NCBI GenBank assembly: GCA_016787565.1
Contig: JAEUUG010000012.1
Span: 310,001-374,000 of the forward strand
Source of the DNA: Cyclobacteriaceae bacterium
GTDB lineage: Bacteria; Bacteroidota; Bacteroidia; Cytophagales; Cyclobacteriaceae
Reading direction: 5' to 3'
DNA length: 64,000 nt
The position numbers and the translations under genes were made by a program. Every line of letters starts with the position of its first letter. Position 1 is the first letter of the stretch. The notes under the pieces are model-generated. The model saw only the letters and a list, made by a program, of their open reading frames with translations, was not told the origin of the DNA and made no database searches. This document shows positions 8,499 through 17,038 of this stretch, piece after piece.

Positions 8499-10349
8499 CT
8501 ATACTACCGTGCATGCCCCACCCGCACACGCAGCTTCAGCATGCAATTCAGTGGCATCATCAGCCTCAAATACTTGCGAAAGATCGAGATCACGTAAACT
8601 CTTTTCCAATTCCTCAAAATGTTCCTTCGTAATATCTTCAAAGGGTGCCTGCTTGTAATTGCCCGTGTCAAATGGCAAAACACTCAGCCCGTTGTACGAT
8701 GCTTTGTTCTGCCACATCCACTCCCCTACTTTTTCCCAGTCTTCGTCTTTGATAGAAACGGTAGCCGAAACATTGTTGGCGTTGCTGCCATGGCGGTACC
8801 CATTGCGCACCCATTGTGTATTGAATTTTTTAATACGCTCCAGTAAATCCATCACATCTTCTGTGCGCAAAATGCTTCCCTCTGGTGCACGTTGGGGAAT
8901 GCAGAGAATGGCTTGCTTACTGTTCAGCAGATCGTCATCCAGTAATTCAGGATGATGAATACTCAGATACGTATAAAGTGCTTCGTTCTTTCCGATGCGC
9001 ACCCTTCGTAAATAATAATCGTTGTGCCAGGCATGAATACCTGATGACGTTCCCAATACAATCGAACTCGTACCGGATGGTTTTATCGTGGTTGTTCGTG
9101 CAGCAAACTCAATTCCGATTTTTGAAGATGTCTCCAGGTTTTGATGCTTCACTTCATCAGCTGCTTCTTTCAAATCCAGTTTAAAAATGGCGCCACTGGC
9201 AATGCCCGTCATGCCCACACCAATTAAAGCATCTTTCTCTGTGGTTTGCTTCCAGACTTCACGCAGGTAATGAAAGTTGGTGAACCCCGCCTGCAATGTG
9301 CCGAAGAAAGCCGCAGCACGCGCCCGGGCATTTAATTCCTCCTGACTGTCAACATCGGAAACATTGATCTCGCACAGATTACAAAACTGAAAAGGCCGAA
9401 GCGCAATTTCACAACAGGGATTGGTTCCCCAATCCAGGTTATTCGTAAAATAAAATCCCGGTTCACCGGATCCACTCACTTCAATTTTCTTCCATAAGCG
9501 GAGGAAATCATCCTTTGCCGTATGCTCCCGCGAGAGCACCACAGAATTATTGGCGCGACCGCGTTGCTCGTTTAACTCCCACCAGTTACCAAACTTACAC
9601 GTCAGCATTTCTTCATCGCTGGGAGAGAATAGTGCAATCATGGCCGACCTACGGATACCACCGGCCAGCACTGCGTTTGCGATGTGGCACATCATATCGT
9701 GACACTCCAGTGGTGTTAACTTTTCGCCATCCTTTTTGCGATCCAGTATTACAGAAAGGTGAGCAATGCAAATTTTCAACGGCTCTGGACCCGGAGCTTT
9801 TCCACCCGCTGTAACCAGTCGCGCACCCTTTGGCCGAATATCAGAATAGTCAAATTCCGGCAGGTATTCGCTGATTCCAAAATATCCTTTCAGCAACACT
9901 TTTACACAATCAGCCCATCCCTCCAGGCTATCACCCACCAGGAACCTGCGCTTCTTATCTGCCTTTTTTATCGGAGGCAAATCTTCCACATGATGATACT
10001 GCACGGAATAACCAACTCCCGTTCCGCCCAACAACAAAAACATTGTTTCGGAAAAAGCGCGGATGTCGTCTACCGGAAGGTATGCACAATTATAAATGCG
10101 GCTATTATTCTTGGCGATAGCCGGTCCTGCAAACTGCATGGCCCGCATGGATGGAAGTACTTTGCGTTGCAGCACAAACTGCAGATTTTCCATGATCTCG
10201 CTCTCCATTTTCGGAAAGCGATCGATCATCATGTGCGCATAACGCAGGCATATCTCCGGCCATAATTCTCTGCGCTGAAGTTCCGGGAGGTAGCGGGCAT
10301 ACTTCATGTAAATAATGAGGTCGCTAAGAATTCGTTGGTTAAGTTGCAT
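8499..10349 (-). CDS. nrdJ: Adenosylcobalamin-dependent ribonucleoside-triphosphate reductase (class II)
   Basis: Makes deoxyribonucleotides without oxygen, using coenzyme B12 to generate a thiyl radical. The 616-residue protein aligns by eye with the monomeric Lactobacillus enzyme. Cys88 (IYNCAYLP) and Cys323 (QFC) would be the redox pair, Cys312 in NPC the radical cysteine and Glu314 the catalytic acid. Cys608 and Cys613 in the C-terminal tail (CAGGAC) would be the re-reducing pair. It is about 120 residues shorter than the Lactobacillus protein, mostly between Cys88 and Cys312. It begins 2 bases after the ric gene, so both are one operon, suited to low oxygen or nitric oxide stress. No cobalamin riboswitch was seen upstream. 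Confidence 0.9.
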   Translation of the reverse strand: MQLNQRILSDLIIYMKYARYLPELQRRELWPEICLRYAHMMIDRFPKMESEIMENLQFVLQRKVLPSMRAMQFAGPAIAKNNSRIYNCAYLPVDDIRAFSETMFLLLGGTGVGYSVQYHHVEDLPPIKKADKKRRFLVGDSLEGWADCVKVLLKGYFGISEYLPEFDYSDIRPKGARLVTAGGKAPGPEPLKICIAHLSVILDRKKDGEKLTPLECHDMMCHIANAVLAGGIRRSAMIALFSPSDEEMLTCKFGNWWELNEQRGRANNSVVLSREHTAKDDFLRLWKKIEVSGSGEPGFYFTNNLDWGTNPCCEIALRPFQFCNLCEINVSDVDSQEELNARARAAAFFGTLQAGFTNFHYLREVWKQTTEKDALIGVGMTGIASGAIFKLDLKEAADEVKHQNLETSSKIGIEFAARTTTIKPSGTSSIVLGTSSGIHAWHNDYYLRRVRIGKNEALYTYLSIHHPELLDDDLLNSKQAILCIPQRAPEGSILRTEDVMDLLERIKKFNTQWVRNGYRHGSNANNVSATVSIKDEDWEKVGEWMWQNKASYNGLSVLPFDTGNYKQAPFEDITKEHFEELEKSLRDLDLSQVFEADDATELHAEAACAGGACTVV

Positions 10350-10351
10350 GG

Positions 10352-11053
10352 TTATTTCAATCTTTTAAAGAGAACATTATTTTCAAGATGAATGTGTGTC
10401 ATCAAATCCGCTTCAAATTCTTCGAGGCGTTGATAGGTGAGCAAGAAAGTCGGGCAGGCATAGGCTGGTGGCGTGAAGTTATTAGACAACTTCCGGATGG
10501 CTTTGATCAGGTCTCCTGCCGATTCATGTTCATGCTCCATTACCGCGATGGGTGCATCAATATTACCGATCAGGGCCTGACCATTATGAAAAGTATCCAG
10601 GTGCTTGATGGCTGGAAACAAAATGTTTTCCTCCTTATCCATATGACTCAGCAACTCGGCTGCGAGTGTGTTGAAGTCCTCACGAATCATGAGCAATTCA
10701 GGCGCATCGCCTCCATGCAAGCTACAAACTTTGTCGAGCAGTTCCTGAATCTCAGGAATCGTATTGCGCACATAGGTGTGATGGTTCTGAACAATAAAGT
10801 CGGCCAGAAAAGACGAACTCCAGTCCTTAACCCGGAAAACTTCATTTTCCTCAGGTTTTGATGTCTGAATGGCTTCAAAAATTTCATCCGGATTAATTCC
10901 GGCCGCTGCACAGGCATCCTCCAGCGAATGCTGCCCTCCGCAACAAAAATCTATATGGTGCTTTTTTAAAACTTGCAAGGCTGCCGGATAGCGCAATACA
11001 AGATCGGCTACCGATGCTTTCTTGCCTTCAAGGGTTTCGGCTATGGTGCTCAT
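10352..11053 (-). CDS. ric: Iron-sulfur cluster repair di-iron protein (RIC/ScdA/YtfE)
   Basis: Repairs iron-sulfur clusters damaged by nitric oxide or oxidants. The 233-residue protein has the DUF542 N-terminal domain with HHIDFCCGGQHSLEDAC (about 31-47), whose paired cysteines are characteristic, and a C-terminal hemerythrin-like four-helix domain with His/Glu ligands (HHTYVRNTIPE, HMDKEENILFPAI, EHEHESAGDLI, THIHLENNVLFKRL). It is first in an operon with nrdJ. A candidate promoter lies just upstream. Confidence 0.92.
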   Translation of the reverse strand: MSTIAETLEGKKASVADLVLRYPAALQVLKKHHIDFCCGGQHSLEDACAAAGINPDEIFEAIQTSKPEENEVFRVKDWSSSFLADFIVQNHHTYVRNTIPEIQELLDKVCSLHGGDAPELLMIREDFNTLAAELLSHMDKEENILFPAIKHLDTFHNGQALIGNIDAPIAVMEHEHESAGDLIKAIRKLSNNFTPPAYACPTFLLTYQRLEEFEADLMTHIHLENNVLFKRLK

Positions 11054-11075
11054 ATAAAATGCGTTTGATGATCAC

Positions 11076-11083
11076 CAAAACTA
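11076..11083 (-). promoter_or_regulatory. Candidate -7 promoter element of the ric-nrdJ operon
   Basis: On the minus strand the sequence TAGTTTTG fits the Bacteroidota -7 consensus TAnnTTTG and lies 22 bases ahead of the ric start codon. No convincing TTTG -33 element sits at 19-20 bases upstream, so this is a weak call. A TGATCA core next to it is too short to call an operator. Confidence 0.35.
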
Positions 11084-11300
11084 TACATCGCCTCAACAAC
11101 ATTATATGAGTAAAATCATAAGGAACTGATTTTTCCTGAGATTTTTATTTTGATATGAATAACCAGAAACTATACCCTCCACTTATTTTCAATCGATAGT
11201 GTTACATATGATCTGCGGAACAAAAAAATCAAATCGGAGCATGGTTTTGAATTTCAAAAAGGAAAGCCCTATCTTCTGCCCCTGTTATAAAACCTCCGTT

Positions 11301-11714
11301 ATGAAAACACAAAATCGCAGAAAGTTTATTGCCAGCGCAGCGGCACTGACAGTAGCCACGGCTGCATCTGCCAACACCCTGATGACTATGGAAACCAAGG
11401 ATAAAAAACAACTTGCGCATCATGTATTCTTCTGGCTGAAGAATCCAGACTCAAAAGAAGACTTGAATAAACTGATCGAAGGTTTGCGCACACTTTCAAA
11501 AATTGAAACCATCCGCAAGATGCACATTGGTGTTCCGGCCAGCACGGAGTTACGCCCTGTGGTAGATGCTACGTACCATGTTTCGGAACTCATGTTCTTT
11601 GATGATCTTGCCGGACAAAAAGTATATCAGGATCATCCCATTCATCAAAAATTTATCGAGAATTGTTCGCACTTGTGGGATAAGGTGATCGTGTACGATT
11701 CCATGGAGGTTTAA
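11301..11714 (+). CDS. Exported Dabb-domain (stress-responsive alpha/beta barrel) protein
   Basis: From the ATG at 11301 the protein has 137 residues with a Tat-like leader ([17 protein letters not shown]), then a Dabb ferredoxin-like domain starting at [11 protein letters not shown] (about 35-45) and closing with [14 protein letters not shown]. Dabb proteins are small dimeric barrels, some of them enzymes, many of unknown role. The upstream in-frame extension to 11199 would remove the leader from the start and is rejected. The next gene starts 11 bases later. Confidence 0.78.
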   Translation: MKTQNRRKFIASAAALTVATAASANTLMTMETKDKKQLAHHVFFWLKNPDSKEDLNKLIEGLRTLSKIETIRKMHIGVPASTELRPVVDATYHVSELMFFDDLAGQKVYQDHPIHQKFIENCSHLWDKVIVYDSMEV

Positions 11715-11725
11715 TAAAAAAGTTT

Positions 11726-12457
11726 GTGCACATCCATATCGCGGAAACATACGATGCTATGTCAGAAGCTACAGCGCAATTCATAGCTAAGTATGTTAAA
11801 ACTAATCCCGAAAGCCTGCTGTGTTTTCCATCTGGCGATTCACCAACCGGCACCTTGGAAAAATTAGTTCAGGCAGCACAACGTGGCGATATTGATTTCA
11901 GCCGCTGTTGGTTTGTGGGGCTGGATGAATGGGTGGGTATGGATAAGCATGATCATGGCAGTTGCCAGCAATACATCTATATGCATCTCTTTGACAAGTT
12001 GAAACTGCCTGCTGAACGCATCCGGTTCTTTGATGCAAAGGCCAGTGATTTGAATGCCGAATGTGAAAAAGTTGATCGTTATATTTTCGATGATGGACCA
12101 TTGGATATCATTGTAGTAGGTGTTGGGCTTAACGGTCACATCGGACTAAATGAACCGGGAAGCTCCTTCACATCCTATTCGCATGTTGTTGACCTCGCGG
12201 AGAGCACTAAAACCAGCGGTCAGAAATATTTCAGCCAGGAAACAAAACTGGAGAAAGGTATCACGATCGGAATTCAACACATGATGGAAGCAAAAACAGT
12301 TGTAGTTATAGCCAGTGGTGAAAAGAAAGCTGACATCATTCAAAAAATTGCAGAAGGAGAAATAACCGAAAATATTCCTGGAAGTATATTGCAAAAACAT
12401 CCCAATTGTCACCTGTTTCTGGATAGAGCAGCCGCGTCCAGATTAAGTCGAACTTGA
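11726..12457 (+). CDS. Glucosamine-6-phosphate deaminase/6-phosphogluconolactonase-family protein
   Basis: A 243-residue NagB-fold protein. Motifs: FPSGDSPTGTLEKL for phosphate binding (about 34-47), FVGLDEWVG with the catalytic Asp (about 66-74), and GVGLNGHIGLNEPGSS (about 131-146), close to the GxGxDGHIAFNEP signature of GlcN6P deaminase. This favours deaminase over lactonase, but Asn replaces Asp in NGH. The reaction would turn glucosamine-6-phosphate into fructose-6-phosphate and ammonia. The start is GTG, 11 bases after the Dabb stop; there is no in-frame ATG upstream. Confidence 0.78.
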   Translation: MHIHIAETYDAMSEATAQFIAKYVKTNPESLLCFPSGDSPTGTLEKLVQAAQRGDIDFSRCWFVGLDEWVGMDKHDHGSCQQYIYMHLFDKLKLPAERIRFFDAKASDLNAECEKVDRYIFDDGPLDIIVVGVGLNGHIGLNEPGSSFTSYSHVVDLAESTKTSGQKYFSQETKLEKGITIGIQHMMEAKTVVVIASGEKKADIIQKIAEGEITENIPGSILQKHPNCHLFLDRAAASRLSRT

Positions 12458-12472
12458 TAATTGATAATTTTC

Positions 12473-13225
12473 CTACCCCACCCATTTCTTAAACGCTACG
12501 GCCTTTTCCCGACTGATGTCTATCTCCGTATTATAGGGAGCTTTGAGTATAACCGTTAACCCCTTGTGTGTCGTCTTAATCCGGCTAACCGATTGAACAT
12601 GAATAATAAACTGGCGGTTTACCCGAAAGAATTTTTCCGGATTTAACAGACTTTCTATTTCATCCAGTGTCTGATGTTCACTGATAAATTTTTCATGCTG
12701 CGCTGTGTTGATGTAAATCAGCTCCTCCTTCTGAAAGAAAAAAATATCGTCCTGCAGAACCGGTACAAGCGCATTGCGGTGCATCGCCAGAAAGCGTTCT
12801 TTGTATTTCTTTTGCACATTTCCCCATTGGCCCATCAGGTTCTTTAATTGCTCTGTGAGTACATTTCCAGATACAATCGATTGGTATTTCTGCAATGCCC
12901 GATCCAATTCATCCACATCAATAGGCTTCAGCAGGTAATCGATACTGTTAAGCTTGAATGCACGTATCGCAAATTCATCGTAAGCCGTTGTAAAAATTAC
13001 AGGACAATGCAGGTGCATGGACTCAAATATTTCAAAGCTGTTTCCATCGGAAAGCTGAATATCCGATAACACCAGATCTGGAAGTTCGTGAGTGGCAAAC
13101 CATTTGTGGGCAGACCCTACACTCGACAACACATCAAGAATAATCGCTGTGCTGTTGAGCCTATTCAAAAGGCTCACCAGATTTTTTGCGGCCAGTGCCT
13201 CGTCTTCGATGATGAGAATTTTCAT
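12473..13225 (-). CDS. LytTR-family response regulator
   Basis: A 250-residue two-component regulator. The receiver domain (about 1-115) has the acidic pocket Glu7/Asp8, phosphoacceptor Asp55 (LSDIQL), TTAYDEFAIRAF and LLKP. The C-terminal half is a LytTR DNA-binding domain (about 150-250, with FFRVNRQFIIH). It is last in a minus-strand group with the LytS-type histidine kinase, from which it is separated by an acetyltransferase gene. The efflux operon upstream of the kinase is a plausible target, but that is inference. Confidence 0.9.
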   Translation of the reverse strand: MKILIIEDEALAAKNLVSLLNRLNSTAIILDVLSSVGSAHKWFATHELPDLVLSDIQLSDGNSFEIFESMHLHCPVIFTTAYDEFAIRAFKLNSIDYLLKPIDVDELDRALQKYQSIVSGNVLTEQLKNLMGQWGNVQKKYKERFLAMHRNALVPVLQDDIFFFQKEELIYINTAQHEKFISEHQTLDEIESLLNPEKFFRVNRQFIIHVQSVSRIKTTHKGLTVILKAPYNTEIDISREKAVAFKKWVG

Positions 13226-13239
13226 AACAAGGGTATGGT

Positions 13240-13764
13240 TTAAAATTCATAGTTTGGATTACTCCAGCCCATTGGTATGACAGCTTCATACTGCCCCGTG
13301 AGATTTTTAATTTTCATTTCAAGTCTGCCTTCAATTTTAAATCCAAGGGATCGATATAGTTCAATTGCTTTTCGATTATGCTCACGAACCACCAGTTCAA
13401 CTTTACCCACATCCGGACGATTGTGGGAAATTTCTTCCAGAAAAATCGTGAAGATTGTCCGACCAATTTTCTTCCCCTGAAACTGGGGATGAACTACCAT
13501 TGTCAAACCACTCAATACATGAGCAGAAACTTTCACGTTACCTTTGTACGCATGGATTTCGCCAATCAGACGATCCGGATCATCCGGGTCTTCTGCCACA
13601 ATGATCAATCCGGTTGCCAGAGACTTTGTTATAATTTTTGAAATATATGCATCGGTAATTTCCGTTTCCAGGCGCGCGATGCCCCCCTCATGACGGGCTA
13701 CTTCCTTGTACAGTATTCTTATTTTACTTAGGTCATCAATATCTGCAGTGCGGATGTGCATCAT
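13240..13764 (-). CDS. GNAT-family N-acetyltransferase
   Basis: A 174-residue acetyltransferase of the GNAT fold. The acetyl-CoA loop is visible in MVVHPQFQGKKIGRTIF (about 90-106), and the C-terminal strand pattern VVREHNRKAIELYRSLGFKIEGRLEMKI is typical of RimI/RimJ-like enzymes. Substrate unknown. It lies between the sensor kinase (24 bases upstream) and the response regulator (14 bases downstream) on the same strand, so it is likely co-transcribed with them. Confidence 0.85.
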   Translation of the reverse strand: MMHIRTADIDDLSKIRILYKEVARHEGGIARLETEITDAYISKIITKSLATGLIIVAEDPDDPDRLIGEIHAYKGNVKVSAHVLSGLTMVVHPQFQGKKIGRTIFTIFLEEISHNRPDVGKVELVVREHNRKAIELYRSLGFKIEGRLEMKIKNLTGQYEAVIPMGWSNPNYEF

Positions 13765-13788
13765 TTCTTCTGCGTTAAGATTGCGTCA

Positions 13789-14805
13789 TTAAAGTAACGG
13801 AACTTTTACATAAAAGCGATCTTCGCCCGATTCGACAAGAACAGGCTTAGTAGTCAGAAATCGATAAAGTGCTTTCAGGTTTTCAAGCCCTTGCTTGTTG
13901 GAGGATTCAACTACCTTGCGCACTTGCAGATTATTGCTCACCACCAGGTAATCACCAATGGTTAGAATTTCAATGACCAATGGTTTTTCCCTATCCATGA
14001 TATTATGCTTGATCGCATTTTCAATGAGTATCTGCAACGTTACCGGAACGATGGCCTGTTCGTGAGCCTGAGCAGAAATTTGTACGCTGATGGTAAGCGA
14101 CCCACGAAAGCGTGTCTCCAATAACTGAATGTAATGGCGAATAAAGTCAAGTTCCGTTTTTACAGAAACGAAATTCTTATCCTTATTCTGAAGAACATAC
14201 CGGTAAACTTTTGATAGTTGTTGCAGAAATTCAGAAGCCAGTTTCTGATCTTCAAATATGAGCGTGTTGAGCGATGTTAACGCGTTAAACAGGAAGTGAG
14301 GATTGAGTTGATTTTTTAAATTATCAAATTGGACTTGCGATTTTTCTTTTTCAAGGCGTTCGGTTTGTACCAATGAATCCTTCCATCGATTCAAAAAGTA
14401 ATTTGTGAAGAAGCCGAGATTAACAAGAGTAGGCGCAAGAATATAGATAAACCAGGTTGCCGCCAGAAAAAGGCTATCCAGTCGGAAGGGAAGCAAGGGC
14501 TCGCCAAAAAAATATATGAGGGCACGCACCAAAGCTCCCAACAATATACCCAGGGCTAACTGGAATATAATCCGGTTGCTGATACTTCTTTCATATGGAT
14601 AGGCCCGGTTGAGTTTGGTATTGATCGCACGAAGTGATTCCCACAGAATGATCATCAGGGCCAGCGAAATCAGGTGCATACCAATGTGCTGGCGCAGGGT
14701 GAATATATCAAACTTCACCAGCCTGACACAAAAAGCTACAAAGGTTCCACCAAGAATAATGGAATACGTTCGTAAAAATTTTCGTGTGTTCGTGTAGCCC
14801 AGCAT
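13789..14805 (-). CDS. LytS/YehU-type sensor histidine kinase
   Basis: A 338-residue membrane kinase. Four hydrophobic segments fill the first 150 residues, followed by a coiled linker and the His_kinase domain with phosphoacceptor His in NQLNPHFLFNALTSL (near 170). The ATPase N box reads LQILIENAIKHN (near 260). The C-terminal G box is degenerate, which is usual in this family. It should phosphorylate the LytTR regulator two genes downstream. No extracytoplasmic sensor domain of any size is present, so the signal is probably sensed in the membrane. Confidence 0.88.
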   Translation of the reverse strand: MLGYTNTRKFLRTYSIILGGTFVAFCVRLVKFDIFTLRQHIGMHLISLALMIILWESLRAINTKLNRAYPYERSISNRIIFQLALGILLGALVRALIYFFGEPLLPFRLDSLFLAATWFIYILAPTLVNLGFFTNYFLNRWKDSLVQTERLEKEKSQVQFDNLKNQLNPHFLFNALTSLNTLIFEDQKLASEFLQQLSKVYRYVLQNKDKNFVSVKTELDFIRHYIQLLETRFRGSLTISVQISAQAHEQAIVPVTLQILIENAIKHNIMDREKPLVIEILTIGDYLVVSNNLQVRKVVESSNKQGLENLKALYRFLTTKPVLVESGEDRFYVKVPLL

Positions 14806-14816
14806 AAGGAGCTGAT

Positions 14817-15080
14817 CTAGAATAACAAACTCCCTGCCGTGTTCAGTAATTTTATTTCTGTCCGGGCTTCAATGACTGATGAGCAGAGTTCCTTTTTGAT
14901 AAGCGTCTTCTCAACCGCTCTTCGCGGATAAGCTGATACAAATTGAATTGAGCAATCTGAAAGTTTGCCAGGTACGGATTGCTCGATTGCAGAAAGTTTA
15001 TATTGTTTTCCATAGCTGATTTTTGGTATAGGACAACTTTGTAGTCGGTTACCCCTATAAATTATTGTTGCTTGTTTCAT
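14817..15080 (-). CDS. Uncertain small ORF upstream of the sensor kinase
   Basis: An 87-codon open frame in the otherwise empty 300 bases between the ABC operon and the kinase, ending 11 bases before the kinase start. The translation has no recognisable domain, no signal peptide and no membrane helix; it is rich in Ser, Lys and Cys without a pattern. It may be a short leader protein, but it may equally be chance. I report it because the stretch holds nothing else I can identify. Confidence 0.25.
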   Translation of the reverse strand: MKQATIIYRGNRLQSCPIPKISYGKQYKLSAIEQSVPGKLSDCSIQFVSAYPRRAVEKTLIKKELCSSVIEARTEIKLLNTAGSLLF

Positions 15081-15109
15081 ACGAATTTTATGGAATGTTG
15101 TTGTCTGGA

Positions 15110-15787
15110 TTAGTTACTTATTATTGTACCATCACTCATTTCAATAATCCGATCCGATTTACGGGCAAATTCATCATCGTGCGTTACGGCAATAATGGTT
15201 TGTTTATACCGGTGTGTCAATTCAGCAAAAATATCAAAGACCATATGCGTATTATAGGAATCAAGATTTCCGGTAGGTTCATCGCCCATGATAATATCGG
15301 GATCATTAATTAGCGCGCGCGCAATGGCCACGCGCTGCTGCTGGCCACCCGAAAGCTTGTTGGTTGGTTTACGTGCAAAATCCTGAATCCCTAACATCTC
15401 CAATTTTGCATAGGCACGTGCCTCCACCTCAGCACGGGAGTACCGGGCAAGCTTGAGTGCAGGAATCATGATATTTTGAAGTGCCGTAAATTCAGGCAAG
15501 AGGTAATGAAACTGAAAGACAAAACCGATGTGAGCATTTCGAAAGGCAGCCAGCTCATTCAAACTTTTTCCGGTAAGCCGTTGACCGGATATCTCGAGCT
15601 CACCTTCATAATCTGTGTCCATAGTAGAAAGGATATACATCAAGGTTGATTTACCACAACCCGACTTTCCCACGAGGGATAAAAATTCTCCACGATTCAC
15701 GGTCAGATCAATACCCTTTAAAACCTGAAACTTTTCAGGATCATAAAAGTATTTGGTGATTTTATGTGTTCGTAAAACGTTCTCCAT
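15110..15787 (-). CDS. ABC transporter ATP-binding protein (LolD/MacB type)
   Basis: A 225-residue ATPase with Walker [10 protein letters not shown] (about 39-47), signature [15 protein letters not shown], Walker [10 protein letters not shown] and the H-loop VTHD. It belongs to the LolD/MacB branch that drives FtsX-type permeases acting on lipoproteins, peptides or drugs. The permease gene ends 3 bases upstream, and the periplasmic adaptor comes before that, so the three form an efflux operon. Confidence 0.93.
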   Translation of the reverse strand: MENVLRTHKITKYFYDPEKFQVLKGIDLTVNRGEFLSLVGKSGCGKSTLMYILSTMDTDYEGELEISGQRLTGKSLNELAAFRNAHIGFVFQFHYLLPEFTALQNIMIPALKLARYSRAEVEARAYAKLEMLGIQDFARKPTNKLSGGQQQRVAIARALINDPDIIMGDEPTGNLDSYNTHMVFDIFAELTHRYKQTIIAVTHDDEFARKSDRIIEMSDGTIISN

Positions 15788-15790
15788 GGT

Positions 15791-17038
15791 TTACTGTCCG
15801 CGGATAATTTCAATCGGATCTAACTTGGCCGCTTTACGGGATGGAAGATAACCTGCCACTGCCGTAGTGGCTACACCGAACAGAATGCCCACAACATAAT
15901 ATTTGAGTTTAAAATTTACGGGTAAGTGGTCGATGCTTAACACATCGCCTCCATCAAAAGGAGCCTGAGCAATCAGATACGACAATAAAAAACCAATGGC
16001 CAACCCAAGTACACTACCCAACAAGCCAATCGTTAGGGATTGAATCATGAAGATGTTTTTTACATCTCCACCGGAAAATCCCATGGCTTTTAAAATAGCA
16101 ATGTCTTTCATTTTATTCATGATGGTCATGTTCAGGATATTGTAGATACCAAAACCCGCCACAATCAATAAAGTAATGGATACAGAGTAAGTTAGAATGT
16201 TTCGAATGATCACACCGAGCAACATCGTGGCATTGGCGGTTTCCCAATCCTCTGCCTTGTACCCAAAGGTTTTCTGAAATTCAGGTGCAATATCTTTGGC
16301 CAGATTAAAGTCATACAGTTTGATATTGATATCGGTGAGATAACTTTTATCCCGTTGCAGAATATTCTGAACGGTTGAAATATTGGCGTAGCTCTTTACA
16401 TTATCAATAGCACCAATACCCATTTGGAAAAGTCCGACAATTTTCAACGTCATGGTAAATCCTTGTGGAGTGGTTATGACAACACGATCACCCGTTTTAG
16501 CTTTAAGCTTTCGCGCAAGACCAGTACCCATAATGATTCCATCCTGATTCACGATTAAATCTTCCATGCGTCCTTGCTTCATCTTCCCCTGGATGTTGAA
16601 CAATCTGTCTTCCTCCAGAATATCCACTCCGGAAACCTGACCATTCAATTGAATAGGGCCATAGTTGTAAAACACCTGAGAAGTAAGTTGTGCCGAAACA
16701 CCTCGAACCTCCGGATGTTTCCGAATGATTTCGGCCATCCGCAAGGCATTTCGAACTTTGGGCGTTTCGTTCTTTGGTTTGCTGTGGTACACAACGTTCA
16801 CTCCACCGGGATTGATCTCTTCGGCAATTGACTTTCGCTCCAGCGTATTGTCATGATAGATATGGATATCGGGAGAGGAAGTCATGGCCAGGTTTTCAGT
16901 CATGTCATTCAATCCTGTCATCAAACTTACCATCGCCACGAACATGCCAATGCCGAAGGTTACCCCAAGCATGGCTACGATGGTCTGCTTTGGCTTTGAC
17001 AGTAAATGCGTCTTTGCTATTTCAAATACCAATGTCAT
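15791..17038 (-). CDS. FtsX/MacB-type ABC transporter permease
   Basis: A 415-residue permease with one N-terminal membrane helix (about 15-40), a large MacB-type periplasmic domain (about 45-265) and three C-terminal helices with the FtsX signature (NILNMTIMNKMKDIAILKAMGFSG). The C-terminus ends in AAKLDPIEIIRGQ, the usual close of this family. It acts by mechanotransmission, coupling cytoplasmic ATP use to work in the periplasm. Its start overlaps the adaptor stop by four bases. Confidence 0.9.
   Translation of the reverse strand: MTLVFEIAKTHLLSKPKQTIVAMLGVTFGIGMFVAMVSLMTGLNDMTENLAMTSSPDIHIYHDNTLERKSIAEEINPGGVNVVYHSKPKNETPKVRNALRMAEIIRKHPEVRGVSAQLTSQVFYNYGPIQLNGQVSGVDILEEDRLFNIQGKMKQGRMEDLIVNQDGIIMGTGLARKLKAKTGDRVVITTPQGFTMTLKIVGLFQMGIGAIDNVKSYANISTVQNILQRDKSYLTDINIKLYDFNLAKDIAPEFQKTFGYKAEDWETANATMLLGVIIRNILTYSVSITLLIVAGFGIYNILNMTIMNKMKDIAILKAMGFSGGDVKNIFMIQSLTIGLLGSVLGLAIGFLLSYLIAQAPFDGGDVLSIDHLPVNFKLKYYVVGILFGVATTAVAGYLPSRKAAKLDPIEIIRGQ

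Noticed and set aside
9759..10265. A 168-codon plus-strand frame within nrdJ
   Set aside because: It is the antisense shadow of a well-supported enzyme gene, with no recognisable domain.
11054..11300. A cobalamin riboswitch or Fnr box ahead of ric-nrdJ
   Set aside because: I could not find a B12-box-like sequence, and the only palindrome is a six-base TGATCA core without the TTGAT-N4-ATCAA pattern.
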